From: JAGOUB01 sp964648045
GTDB taxonomy: Bacteria; Patescibacteriota; Gracilibacteria; Peribacterales; Peribacteraceae
NCBI GenBank assembly: GCA_964648045.1
Contig: CAZYNU010000021.1
Span: 1-22,141, forward strand
Direction of reading: 5' to 3'
DNA length: 22,141 nucleotides
The notes below the pieces were generated by a model, which saw only the letters and a list, made by a program, of their open reading frames with translations, was not told where the DNA came from and did no database searches. Below, in pieces: positions 1 to 9,146 of this stretch. Made by a program: the position numbers and the translations under genes. Numbering within the stretch: the stretch's first letter is position 1; each line of letters starts with the position of its first letter.

Positions 1-23
1 ACGACAGCGGCCTGTTTCTTTCT

Positions 24-50
24 CCACTTTCTTTGCGCCAAAGAAAGTGG
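24..50. repeat. Perfect inverted repeat upstream of ligA
   Basis: A 12-bp perfect inverted repeat (CCACTTTCTTTG at 24-35, its complement at 39-50) with a 3-nt CGC loop. It can form a strong hairpin on either strand. No clear T-run follows on the plus strand, so it is not a classical intrinsic terminator. Its place just before the ligA promoter suggests it ends or insulates transcription from the gene beyond the left edge. That role is inferred. Confidence 0.6.
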
Positions 51-78
51 ATACCCGTTTGTTGGCCCCAGCCTCCGC

Positions 79-84
79 TATAAT
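79..84 (+). promoter_or_regulatory. -10 box of ligA (TATAAT)
   Basis: A consensus TATAAT ends 7 nt before the ATG at 92. A start site about 7 nt downstream of the box would fall at the ATG, giving a leaderless mRNA. No good -35 is visible at 17 nt; TTGTTG at 59-64 is only 14 nt away. Confidence 0.6.
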
Positions 85-91
85 TCATTCA

Positions 92-2260
92 ATGGACAAG
101 GCCAAAGCCTCCCAACGGATCGACAAACTGAAGGCCGAGATCTGGGCAGCCAATAAGGCGTATTTTTTGGAGAACAAGAATTTGGTGTCGGAAGAGGTCC
201 GCGATGCCCTCAAGCAAGAGCTTAAAGAATTGGAGACGCAGTTCCCCGATCTCATTACGGCTGATTCCCCAACCCAACGGATTGGTATCCCCCTCGATGG
301 CCGTTTGCCGAAGGTGACGCACCTCGCGCGCAAAGAGTCCCTCACCGATGCCTTCAGCCTGGAAGATTTGGAGGAGTGGGCCGACCAGGTTCGTCGCTCG
401 CTGGGCAAAGAGGGGATAGCCTTCGACATCGATGCTGAGTTGAAGATTGATGGTCTGAACATTTCACTCGGGTACGAACGCACGGAGCATTCCCCAAAAG
501 AAGCCGCATACCGTTTGGTGCGCGCCGTCACCCGCGGCAACGGCGTGGTGGGCGAAGATGTCACGCACACCGTGCGCACCATCGAATCGCTGCCGTTGGC
601 CATCGTTGTGCCGGGGCCATTTGCGGCAGAGCCGCCCGCATTCATCGAGGTTTCGGGAGAGGTCTACATGCCCAAGGCCGCGCTGGCCAAGGTGAACGCT
701 AGCCTCGATCCCGACGATCGCTTTGCCAATCCGCGCAATGCTGCCGCCGGGTCCGTGCGTCAACTCGATCCCGCGGCAGCCGCTGCACGCGACTTGCGTA
801 TGTTCTGCTACAACCTTGATGCCGCCGCTGTCGACGCCTTCGGGTTGGAATCGCAGCGCGCGGTGCTCGATATGTTTGCGGCTGCCGGCCTGCCGGTAGA
901 GCCCTCGGCGCGCGTTTTGAAGGACGTGGTGGCCGCCGATAAATGGCTGCAGCAACTGCAAAAAAAGCGCGACGACCTGCCGTTCGATATCGACGGCATC
1001 GTGCTCAAAGTGAACGAGACGCGTTTGCAGCATGAACTTGGGTCCACGGCCAAGGCGCCACGTTGGGCGCGTGCCTACAAATTTCCCGCCGACCAGAAGC
1101 CGGCGGTGGTCGAGGACATCATTCTGCAAATCGGCCGCACCGGCGCGGTAACGCCCGTGGCCGTCCTCTCGGCGGTACAGCTCGCCGGCACCACCGTCAC
1201 GCGGGCCACGCTTCACAACGCCGACGAGATCGAGCGCCTCGACGTGCGCGTCGGCGACACGGTCGTGGTGCAGAAGGCCGGTGACATCATCCCCGAGGTG
1301 ATGGAAGTGCTCGTCGACCTGCGGCCGGCGAGTGCAAAGCCCTTTGCAATGCCCAAACACTGTCCCAGCTGCGGCACCGATCTAGTGCGCCCGGAAGGCG
1401 AGGCGGTGCACCGCTGTCCCAACCCTAAGTGCGGCGCCGTTCGCCAGGAACGTTTGGAGCACTTCGTCTCGCGTTACGCGTTCAATATTGAAGGGCTGGG
1501 TAAGGAGACGATCGAGGTATTGCTCGAACGCGGGCTGGTCGTCGACCCTGCCGATCTCTTCTCACTTTCCGAGGCCGACCTGCTCAGTTTGCCGCTTTTC
1601 AAAGAGAAGAAAACGGAGAACGTGCTCACGCAACTGGAGCGCGGTAAGCGTCAGCCGCTTGATCGGTTTTTGTTTGCGCTCGGTATCCGCCATGTGGGTC
1701 GCGAAACGGCCGAAGCTCTGGCGAAGGGCTTGCCCTGGCCCGTGCGCACTCTCAAGGCCAAAGAAGCCGCGGTCGTCACGCAGCAAACGTCGCTGTTTTC
1801 GTTTGGAGAGAGTTCGGTGGATGCGGAGCAAATCCAGGCGATTGCCGTGAGTGACGTCCTGAAGATTCTGCGCGAGGCAGATGTGGAGCGGCTCTCGGCC
1901 ATCGACGGCATCGGCGTGGTGGTGGCAGAGTCGGTCGTTACTTGGCTTGAAGACGAGGATAACCGGCACTTCCTTGAGAAGCTCGATCACGCCGGTGTGC
2001 TCTGCTTGCAGCGCGAAGGCGGACACGTTCCTCAGTCGCTGGCCGGTAAGACATTCGTGCTCACCGGCACGCTGCCCACGCTCGGCCGCGAGCAAGCCAA
2101 GGCCATGATCAAGGAGCGCGGCGGTAAAGTGAGTTCGGCCGTTAGTAAGAAGACCGACTACCTGTTGCTTGGTGACGAGGCCGGCTCCAAGCTCGACGAC
2201 GCCAAGAAGCTCGGCGTAGCGACGATAACCGAAGAGGAGTTTTTAGCGATGATCGCCTGA
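92..2260 (+). CDS. ligA: NAD-dependent DNA ligase LigA
   Basis: Seals nicks in duplex DNA using NAD+ during replication and repair. The 722-residue product has the family order: domain Ia (about 1-60), nucleotidyltransferase domain with the KIDG adenylation motif (Lys118), OB fold, a four-cysteine zinc finger (Cys424, 427, 442, 447), helix-hairpin-helix repeats and a C-terminal BRCT domain (about 649-722). I chose ATG 92 because a TATAAT box ends 7 nt upstream; an in-frame GTG at 47 lies inside the hairpin at 24-50 and upstream of that box. Two oddities: domain Ia lacks several residues that bind the nicotinamide half of NAD+ in E. coli LigA, and about 50 extra residues (roughly 553-605) lie between the helix-hairpin-helix motifs, making it longer than the usual ~670. 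The stop abuts the stop of the convergent neighbour. Confidence 0.96.
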   Translation: MDKAKASQRIDKLKAEIWAANKAYFLENKNLVSEEVRDALKQELKELETQFPDLITADSPTQRIGIPLDGRLPKVTHLARKESLTDAFSLEDLEEWADQVRRSLGKEGIAFDIDAELKIDGLNISLGYERTEHSPKEAAYRLVRAVTRGNGVVGEDVTHTVRTIESLPLAIVVPGPFAAEPPAFIEVSGEVYMPKAALAKVNASLDPDDRFANPRNAAAGSVRQLDPAAAAARDLRMFCYNLDAAAVDAFGLESQRAVLDMFAAAGLPVEPSARVLKDVVAADKWLQQLQKKRDDLPFDIDGIVLKVNETRLQHELGSTAKAPRWARAYKFPADQKPAVVEDIILQIGRTGAVTPVAVLSAVQLAGTTVTRATLHNADEIERLDVRVGDTVVVQKAGDIIPEVMEVLVDLRPASAKPFAMPKHCPSCGTDLVRPEGEAVHRCPNPKCGAVRQERLEHFVSRYAFNIEGLGKETIEVLLERGLVVDPADLFSLSEADLLSLPLFKEKKTENVLTQLERGKRQPLDRFLFALGIRHVGRETAEALAKGLPWPVRTLKAKEAAVVTQQTSLFSFGESSVDAEQIQAIAVSDVLKILREADVERLSAIDGIGVVVAESVVTWLEDEDNRHFLEKLDHAGVLCLQREGGHVPQSLAGKTFVLTGTLPTLGREQAKAMIKERGGKVSSAVSKKTDYLLLGDEAGSKLDDAKKLGVATITEEEFLAMIA

Positions 2261-2875
2261 TCACCTTGTGCGTGATGCGCGAAACTGCGCCACGGCAAAT
2301 TCGGCAATCACCGGTGCGCCGCGCAGAACGCAGAGTGCGACGGCAAGATAGACGGCAATGTAGGTGATGGCGGTGAGCGTCGCGACCAGCATGACATGTT
2401 CCGGCAGAAGCGTAGGCAGGGCTGGTAGCAGCGCTAGTCCGCAGAAGGCGACGGCCTTGATGACGGCGTAAAAGCCGCGGACTCCGCGACCCGCGACCAG
2501 CGCCTTGCCCGCGCGCGTGCGCATGAGTGCAAACGGCGCTTCGCCCTGCGCGGCCGAGCCGCTGGAGCGGAGGGTGTCTACCACCACGCCGCGGATGACG
2601 AACACGATCGTCACCCAAACGGGCACGAGACCATTGTCGGCGGCCACCACCCAGAGCGTCAGCTCTACTGCCCGATCACCAGCAATATCGAATAGCGCGC
2701 CAAAGAGGCTGGTCTGGTTGCGCTTGCGGGCGATGTAGCCATCGAGACCGTCCGAGAGGAAAATGAGCGCGATTAAACAGGCATTGGCGACATGCCAAAT
2801 AGGGTCTTCTAGGTAGAAGAGCCAGGCCGCGACGGGGAGCAGCAGGATGCGGCTGAGAGTGAGCAGGTTCGCCAT
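2261..2875 (-). CDS. pgsA: CDP-alcohol phosphatidyltransferase, PgsA-like
   Basis: Integral membrane enzyme that transfers a phosphatidyl group from CDP-diacylglycerol to an alcohol, most likely glycerol-3-phosphate, giving phosphatidylglycerophosphate. The 204-residue product carries the complete family motif DG-x2-AR-x8-G-x3-D-x3-D: Asp42, Asp45, Gly46, Ala49, Arg50, Gly59, Asp63 and Asp67. Several hydrophobic segments surround it (about 5-22, 29-41, 80-95, 125-145, 150-178). ATG 2875 is preferred over an upstream in-frame start at 2923 because a TATACT box ends 6 nt before it. The upstream gene on the same strand is a Gep4-like HAD phosphatase, which supports a role in phosphatidylglycerol synthesis. 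The alcohol substrate is inferred; PgsA versus another CDP-alcohol transferase cannot be settled by eye. Confidence 0.85.
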   Translation of the reverse strand: MANLLTLSRILLLPVAAWLFYLEDPIWHVANACLIALIFLSDGLDGYIARKRNQTSLFGALFDIAGDRAVELTLWVVAADNGLVPVWVTIVFVIRGVVVDTLRSSGSAAQGEAPFALMRTRAGKALVAGRGVRGFYAVIKAVAFCGLALLPALPTLLPEHVMLVATLTAITYIAVYLAVALCVLRGAPVIAEFAVAQFRASRTR

Positions 2876-2881
2876 GGCAGG

Positions 2882-2887
2882 AGTATA
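2882..2887 (-). promoter_or_regulatory. -10 box of pgsA-like gene (TATACT)
   Basis: TATACT on the minus strand, separated from ATG 2875 by 6 nt (cctgcc). No consensus -35 at 16-18 nt. Predicts a leaderless transcript that starts independently of the upstream HAD gene. Confidence 0.6.
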
Positions 2888-2919
2888 CCTTGCCCGCCGC
2901 CACGGTCTGCCGTTTTTTG

Positions 2920-3450
2920 TCACGGACGGCCGTTTTCCAGTTGGCGAATCAGTCGGTAAGCCAGCGGTGCCTGTTGTCCGCCGTGCACGGCCGAAAATGG
3001 TTCGACCAAGATGCGTTTGGAAATACCGGCGAGCGTGGCTCCGTACAGGTCCATACTCAAACGGTCGCCCACCATTGCTGCCTCGTCGCCGCGAATGCCG
3101 AGGGCGTTGAGTACCTCTGTAAACGCCTCACGAGCGGGCTTGTCTGGCCCGCTGTTGATGGCCGCAACCTGTGCACCAAGCACGTCTGCCACCGCCGCGC
3201 GCCGGGCCGGTCCGCAGTTGGAGACGAGAGCGATGGTGAGGTGTTCCGCTGCCGAAGACAGCCACGAGATAGTCTCTGGCGGGATGGTGTCTTTGTGGCC
3301 AGCAATTGTGTCGTCGATGTCGAGTAGGAGTGCCCGCACACCCTCTTGCCGCAGCGCCGCCGGTGCCAGATCGAATATGCTGCGAACGCATTGGGTGGCG
3401 ATCGATCGCTTTGAGGCAAAGAGAAAGCCGAGATAGGCCCTCATCTTCAT
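2920..3450 (-). CDS. YqeG/Gep4-like HAD-family phosphatase
   Basis: A 176-residue HAD phosphatase. Visible motifs: motif I DIDDT with nucleophile Asp44 and acid/base Asp46, motif II Ser77-Asn78, motif III Lys104, and motif IV GDRLSMD with Asp129 and Asp134. The size, the N-terminal region before motif I and the GDxxxxD signature match the YqeG (HAD-IIIA) family, whose fungal relative Gep4 dephosphorylates phosphatidylglycerophosphate. It overlaps the preceding PHP gene by 4 bp (ATGA), so the two are translationally coupled. The next gene on the strand is a PgsA-like synthase, so a phosphatidylglycerophosphate phosphatase role fits. Specificity is inferred from family and context. A second in-frame ATG lies two codons downstream. 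Confidence 0.82.
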   Translation of the reverse strand: MKMRAYLGFLFASKRSIATQCVRSIFDLAPAALRQEGVRALLLDIDDTIAGHKDTIPPETISWLSSAAEHLTIALVSNCGPARRAAVADVLGAQVAAINSGPDKPAREAFTEVLNALGIRGDEAAMVGDRLSMDLYGATLAGISKRILVEPFSAVHGGQQAPLAYRLIRQLENGRP

Positions 3451-4286
3451 GCGGCGGTTGGTTCGGGTTTGGAGCCGTCGCGCAGGCTGCGGTCATGGAA
3501 GACCGCCACGTTGTGTTTGAGAAGTTCCCAGCCGCCGGGAATCGACAAGAACTTTGCTTGGCCCGCCAGGAACACGGCAGGCGAGAGCAGGTGCCAGGCT
3601 TTTCCACCCACGGCGCGGCAATGGCCGGCGCGCAGGGCGGCGAAGAACGGTTCGTCTTTGGGAATCGCGGTCAGGGCGCCACCCACCATCCACGGGACGT
3701 GCGCGTCGCTTCCGCCGATCATTGGCTTGCGCAGCTGCTTGGCCAGCGTGAGTGCGCGGCGGTTGGTGCGCGGCGGCATCATCGCGTTCTCCGTTTCGAT
3801 GACGTCCATGCGCTCAAGCAGGTCGGCGCCCACTGCACCCGAGTCGACGATGCCCGCCAGCCCCATGCGGTCGGGGGCGTAGGGATGCGGCGCCGAAAGC
3901 AGGCAGCGGTAGGGTCCGGCGCCGTCGATGATCTCGCGCTCCCGCAGCGCGGGGATGAACGTGTGAATGCCTTGGCGGCGTGGCTCCACCACCTTGCGGT
4001 AGTAGTCCACCATCTCGTCTCCGCTCTCGAAGTAGACCATGATGTCCACGCCGCTTGCGGCCTTTACCTCGATGGCGGGAATCACCTCCACGCCGTCGGC
4101 TTGTTCTAGTGCTTCCACTGCGCCGCGAATCTCCGAATGGTCGGTGACGGCGATGCCGATGCCTTGAGCCTTGGCCACGCGCAGCAGTTCATTTGTGGAC
4201 GTGAAGGCATCGAGCGAATGGTGCGTGTGCAGGTGCAGGTCAAGCGCACGTTCTCCGGCGGCAATGGCGGCATTGGGACGACTCAT
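3447..4286 (-). CDS. PHP-domain phosphoesterase
   Basis: A 279-residue polymerase-and-histidinol-phosphatase domain protein, likely a metal-dependent phosphoesterase. Metal ligands are visible: HLH (His18, His20), TDH (Asp49, His50), Glu73, His134 and GSDAH (Asp194, His196). The family includes histidinol phosphatases, nucleotide 3',5'-bisphosphatases and RNase AM-type enzymes; the substrate cannot be told from sequence alone. It is the first gene of a two-gene unit with the HAD phosphatase, overlapping by 4 bp. A TATACT box lies 11 nt upstream of the ATG, so the leader is at most a few nucleotides. No histidine biosynthesis genes are near, so histidinol phosphatase is not favoured. Confidence 0.85.
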   Translation of the reverse strand: MSRPNAAIAAGERALDLHLHTHHSLDAFTSTNELLRVAKAQGIGIAVTDHSEIRGAVEALEQADGVEVIPAIEVKAASGVDIMVYFESGDEMVDYYRKVVEPRRQGIHTFIPALREREIIDGAGPYRCLLSAPHPYAPDRMGLAGIVDSGAVGADLLERMDVIETENAMMPPRTNRRALTLAKQLRKPMIGGSDAHVPWMVGGALTAIPKDEPFFAALRAGHCRAVGGKAWHLLSPAVFLAGQAKFLSIPGGWELLKHNVAVFHDRSLRDGSKPEPTAA

Positions 4287-4297
4287 GGCGATAACGC

Positions 4298-4303
4298 AGT
4301 ATA
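4298..4303 (-). promoter_or_regulatory. -10 box of the PHP-HAD unit (TATACT)
   Basis: TATACT on the minus strand, 11 nt before ATG 4286, in the 43-nt gap after the sensor-like gene. No clear -35. Predicts a leader of about 4 nt. Confidence 0.5.
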
Positions 4304-4329
4304 GCGCGGCAAACGGACGTCGGCAGGTC

Positions 4330-4872
4330 TTAGCCGCGCTTTTTGTCGCGCTGTCGCAAGGCGTCGGCAGCCACCAGGGCTCCCACGGTCAGCAGCCACC
4401 CTGCGATGATCGTCACGGCGGCGGCCATGGTGCGGCGATTCGTTTCGCGCAGCGAACGGCCAACGGCCACGAAGCCGCTCTTTTGTCCGCTGTAGGGTTG
4501 CACCACCAGGGCAATGTGCACTCCGGGCTCCGGGGTCCAGGTGAGGCGCTTCTGCAGTGGGCCGTCGAGGACGCTACTGGGAAGTTTGGGCAGGCCGCCG
4601 TCCAGCAAGGCGGAAGAAACGATCGGCACTCCCGCTTGGTCATATACCGCGATGAACGGTGCAATGCTGCGCTCTACCTCCGTTTGCAGTCCGGGCAGCA
4701 ATGAGCGCGGCTCCACGCCAATCTCCAGTGCCGTCGCGGCATCCTCGGCAATTTGGATCTGCGGATCATCGGCGCCAGCACGGAACGTCTGTCGAACGGC
4801 GGCAAATAGTAGACAACTCAGAAAGGTCGCCAGGATCAGAGGGAGAACGAGGCGGTCGAAAAAGGGAGTCAT
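4330..4872 (-). CDS. Two-TM membrane protein with extracytoplasmic sensor-like domain
   Basis: Not assigned to a named family. The 180-residue product has a transmembrane segment at about 8-26, an extracytoplasmic region of about 110 residues, a second transmembrane segment near 148-170, and a short basic tail ending in RQRDKKRG. This is the layout of the sensory half of a histidine kinase or chemoreceptor (Cache-like: includes PFIAVYDQAG and GFVAVGRSL stretches), but no HAMP, kinase or other signalling domain follows. ATG 4872 is chosen over a GTG six bases upstream because a TAGACT box ends exactly 6 nt before it. It could be a sensor-only remnant, a partner of a separate kinase, or a structural membrane protein. 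Confidence 0.7.
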   Translation of the reverse strand: MTPFFDRLVLPLILATFLSCLLFAAVRQTFRAGADDPQIQIAEDAATALEIGVEPRSLLPGLQTEVERSIAPFIAVYDQAGVPIVSSALLDGGLPKLPSSVLDGPLQKRLTWTPEPGVHIALVVQPYSGQKSGFVAVGRSLRETNRRTMAAAVTIIAGWLLTVGALVAADALRQRDKKRG

Positions 4873-4878
4873 GGTCAC

Positions 4879-4884
4879 AGTCTA
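4879..4884 (-). promoter_or_regulatory. -10 box of sensor-like gene (TAGACT)
   Basis: TAGACT on the minus strand with a 6-nt gap (gtgacc) to ATG 4872. The spacing picks the start codon and predicts a leaderless mRNA. The rest of 4885-4994 shows nothing I can name. Confidence 0.55.
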
Positions 4885-4994
4885 GCGGTCTCGGCCGCGT
4901 TTTTTGGAGTGCGTCGTCGATGGTCGTATGTCTCGTACAGTTTCGTCAAAGCCGGCAAACTGTCGACATCGATCGTGTGATTGGTTCTGATTGA

Positions 4995-5080
4995 TGGTGC
5001 CCAGGAGAGGACTTGAACCTCCATGGGATTGCTCCCACTAGCCCCTCAAGCTAGCGCGTCTGCCATTTCGCCACCTGGGC
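4995..5080 (-). tRNA. tRNA-Leu (anticodon GAG)
   Basis: 86 nt including an encoded 3' CCA. The acceptor stem GCCCAGG pairs with CCTGGGC, followed by discriminator A. The anticodon stem CTAGC/GCTAG encloses the loop TTGAGGG, giving anticodon GAG (codon CTC). A long variable arm and a GGTTCAAGTCC T-arm are visible, as expected for a class II tRNA-Leu. It lies 73 nt downstream of ftsH on the same strand. Confidence 0.96.
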
Positions 5081-5153
5081 ACCGGAAACGAGGAAAGATC
5101 GGTGAGGGACCTGGAGTGTAGAGCAGGGCGGCCAGCCGCGGCAATAGGCCTGT

Positions 5154-7079
<1,926 letters not shown>

Positions 7080-7109
7080 ATGTGCGGCGTCGGGAAGCGG
7101 AACACACGG

Positions 7110-7115
7110 ATTCTA
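7110..7115 (-). promoter_or_regulatory. -10 box of ftsH (TAGAAT)
   Basis: TAGAAT on the minus strand, 30 nt before ATG 7079. The predicted transcript has a C-rich leader of about 24 nt with no purine-rich ribosome-binding site. No consensus -35 is seen. Confidence 0.5.
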
Positions 7116-7129
7116 CACGCCTTCGCTCG

Positions 7130-7399
7130 TCAGGGCAGCGAAATCACGGCCGAACCACCAGCCGGAACGACGGTGACGATTGCGCCTTGAATGAAGCGTG
7201 CTTCAGCTTTTTGTACCGATACTTCGGCGCTGGTCGCCCCCATTCGTCGCAGGGTGATCACGGGCACATTGGCGGCCGTATCCGGCACCACTGCTGGCGG
7301 CGGGAAGTCTCGCGGGGCGCTCAAACGGCCGGCGGCCCACCCGCCTAGGGCGGCAACTAGCACTAAGCAACACCAGAGCGCGATCAGGCGCCTATCCAT
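7130..7399 (-). CDS. Small N-terminally anchored protein, unknown
   Basis: An 89-residue protein with an N-terminal hydrophobic segment at about 5-25 (signal anchor or uncleaved signal peptide) after a short basic stretch (MDRR), followed by about 60 residues that would lie outside the membrane. I do not recognise a family. It begins 1 nt after the stop of the DUF192 lipoprotein gene and so is probably the third gene of the rpe operon. Tight packing and a consistent export signal in two successive genes argue that it is real and acts at the cell surface. Confidence 0.65.
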   Translation of the reverse strand: MDRRLIALWCCLVLVAALGGWAAGRLSAPRDFPPPAVVPDTAANVPVITLRRMGATSAEVSVQKAEARFIQGAIVTVVPAGGSAVISLP

Positions 7400-7400
7400 C

Positions 7401-7880
7401 TTAGGGCAGGGTCAGCGTCCAGCCCGTCCCCACCCCCTTTTCGGCCGCTTTGCCGGCGGCGATCTCCAGCGCGTAACGCGCGGGCCCTTCCGACAGATAA
7501 ATGGGGCAAGTATCGCCATTGCAGGGCTCCATGGTCGTGCCGGAGACGAAACGGCCAAACGTGTCGAAGAACAAAATGTCGAGCGGGATCAGCGTGTCTT
7601 TCATCCAAAACTGCAATCCCTGCTCCTGCGGAAACTCAAACAGCATGCCATGTCCGTCGGGGAGTTCCGTTCGGCCCATCAGGCCCATGCGTCGTGTTTG
7701 CTCGGTGCGGGCGATCTCGGCGGTGACTTCCACGCTATGGCCGGCCGGCGATGTGAGTGTGATCAGCTGTGCAGCCAACGCGTGCTGCTGGCGTGGCTCA
7801 ATCGTGGAGACGTCGGTGGCGGCGGCCATACAGGCGGAGAGAAGGAGGAAGGCCGGGAGGAGGCGAGTGAGGCGCAGCAT
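7401..7880 (-). CDS. DUF192 family lipoprotein
   Basis: A 159-residue protein. The N-terminus is a lipoprotein signal peptide with a lipobox LSAC (Cys17). The rest is a DUF192 domain: the characteristic GRTELPDGHGMLF stretch, then FWMKDTLIPLDILFFD, then the C-terminal part rich in small residues. DUF192 proteins are small exported beta-rich proteins of uncertain function. The start codon overlaps the rpe stop (TGATG), so translation is probably coupled to rpe; the next gene follows after 1 nt. Nothing in the sequence explains a functional link to pentose phosphates. Confidence 0.88.
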   Translation of the reverse strand: MLRLTRLLPAFLLLSACMAAATDVSTIEPRQQHALAAQLITLTSPAGHSVEVTAEIARTEQTRRMGLMGRTELPDGHGMLFEFPQEQGLQFWMKDTLIPLDILFFDTFGRFVSGTTMEPCNGDTCPIYLSEGPARYALEIAAGKAAEKGVGTGWTLTLP

Positions 7881-8542
7881 CAGGCTCGCAGGGCGGCGAT
7901 GGCGGCCGTTCGATTGCTCGAGCGCACCACGAAGCTTCCGGCAACGAGGATATTTGCCCCAGCGTCGCGGGCCAGCTTGCCGGTTTCATCATTAATGCCA
8001 CCATCCACTTGAATGTGCAGGTTGGGGTGCATGGCCCGCAGGGCTTTCACTTTCTCCAGGGCTGCGGGTTGGAAGGGTTGGCCGCCAAAACCTGGCTCCA
8101 CCGTCATCACCAAAACCAGGTCTACCGCCTTGATGACGTCGTCGATGGCCGAAATGGGCGTGGCGGGACGAATGGCGATGCCGGCCATAGCGCCGCCCGC
8201 GTGGATCTGCGCGATGAGTGCGTGTCGGTCGGCGGTGCCGGGCACGGCTTCGGCGTGAAAAGAGATGTTACCGATGGTGAGCCCCTTGTCGCGTAGCGAG
8301 AAAAAGTCGGGCACGCGCTCGGCTGGACGTTCCACCATCAGGTGGATGTCGAGCGGCAATGCCGTCTTGATCCATTGCACCACCGGCACGCCGAAGCTGA
8401 GGTTCTTCACAAAGTTCCCATCCATCACGTCGATCTGAATCCAGTCGGCACCGGCCTGCTCAATACCGTTCACATCGCTCTGCAAGTGGCCGAAATCGGC
8501 CGACAGGATCGATGGGGCGATGAGCAGCGGAGGGGGAGCCAC
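7880..8542 (-). CDS. rpe: Ribulose-phosphate 3-epimerase
   Basis: Interconverts ribulose-5-phosphate and xylulose-5-phosphate in the non-oxidative pentose phosphate pathway. The 220-residue TIM-barrel protein shows IAPSILSADF near the N-terminus, DVMDG (Asp38), DIHLMV (His67), the phosphate-side loop EPGFGGQ, and VDGGI with the second catalytic Asp. Metal and catalytic residues appear intact. Two adjacent GTG codons can start it (8545 and 8542). I prefer 8542 because a TAGCAT box ends exactly 6 nt before it, matching other genes here. It leads a three-gene unit with the DUF192 lipoprotein and a small anchored protein. Confidence 0.95.
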   Translation of the reverse strand: MAPPPLLIAPSILSADFGHLQSDVNGIEQAGADWIQIDVMDGNFVKNLSFGVPVVQWIKTALPLDIHLMVERPAERVPDFFSLRDKGLTIGNISFHAEAVPGTADRHALIAQIHAGGAMAGIAIRPATPISAIDDVIKAVDLVLVMTVEPGFGGQPFQPAALEKVKALRAMHPNLHIQVDGGINDETGKLARDAGANILVAGSFVVRSSNRTAAIAALRA

Positions 8543-8548
8543 CACCGA

Positions 8549-8554
8549 ATGCTA
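8549..8554 (-). promoter_or_regulatory. -10 box of rpe operon (TAGCAT)
   Basis: TAGCAT on the minus strand, 6 nt before GTG 8542 and 3 nt before GTG 8545. Predicts a leaderless rpe transcript starting with GUG. Confidence 0.5.
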
Positions 8555-8648
8555 CCTCCGCCTCACCCGCTTTTACCAGTCCCGGAGCGGCGTTTCCGTC
8601 TTGCGCGGGCTTTCGGGTCCTTTCCCGTTGCGTGTGCCGGTTCCGGCG

Positions 8649-8654
8649 TAGAAT
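8649..8654 (+). promoter_or_regulatory. -10 box of gene at 8664 (TAGAAT)
   Basis: TAGAAT with a 9-nt gap to ATG 8664. A TTGCGT 15 nt upstream is a possible weak -35. The predicted leader is zero to three nucleotides. Confidence 0.5.
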
Positions 8655-8663
8655 GGAACGACT

Positions 8664-9143
8664 ATGACTGAACGCCCTTCCTCTGCATCCGAATCCGCCT
8701 CCCTGCCCCGCCAGGCGCTATTGTTACAAAAACTTAATGCGCTGAAGGCGGATATTGCCGAAACTGTGCGCGCCATCGTTGCTGCGGGTGGCAGTATCGT
8801 GCAGCTGAATTTGCCGCTGCCGTCCGGTGAAAAGCCCTGGACGGACCAAGAGTTAGTGTTGGCGCGTCGTGCTCTGATCAACAAATATCAAGGGTTGCAG
8901 ATCGACTTCGTCGTGCTACGGGAAGATCTCGATGTCGATGCACTCTTTGCGGAAGTGATGCAAGAAGGTGCCGATCAGAATCCGGTTTCCAAACCCGTTG
9001 GGACCGATGTCGATCTAGTCGCCCTAAAAGACACTGCCACCGACCATCCGGTGGCCGAGGAGAAGGGAACAAAGAAGCCCGTCGTGAATACGTCGGCTGC
9101 GGCCGCCGATATTTTGCGCCGCATGCGCCGCCGTCCCTCCTGA
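8664..9143 (+). CDS. Hypothetical protein, soluble
   Basis: A 159-residue protein I do not recognise. It starts with a Ser/Pro-rich stretch, then a predicted helical region (about 15-45), a segment around LNLPLPSGEKPWTDQELVLA, and another helix (about 63-75). The C-terminal third is charged and low in structure-forming residues, ending in the basic tail RRMRRRPS. No signal peptide or membrane segment is seen. Its own -10 box, normal codon use and tight convergent packing with rpiB (3 nt between stops) support a real gene. The basic tail could contact nucleic acid, but that is a guess. Confidence 0.7.
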   Translation: MTERPSSASESASLPRQALLLQKLNALKADIAETVRAIVAAGGSIVQLNLPLPSGEKPWTDQELVLARRALINKYQGLQIDFVVLREDLDVDALFAEVMQEGADQNPVSKPVGTDVDLVALKDTATDHPVAEEKGTKKPVVNTSAAAADILRRMRRRPS

Positions 9144-9146
9144 CGC

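Noticed and set aside
24..50. Hairpin considered as an intrinsic terminator or CRISPR-like repeat
   Set aside because: No U-tract directly after the stem and no second copy in the window, so it is listed only as an inverted repeat.
464..1360. Open frame of 298 codons on the minus strand inside ligA
   Set aside because: Antisense shadow of a clear LigA; no recognisable domain or start signal.
3306..4109. Open frame of 267 codons on the plus strand opposite the PHP and HAD genes
   Set aside because: Antisense to two proteins with intact catalytic motifs.
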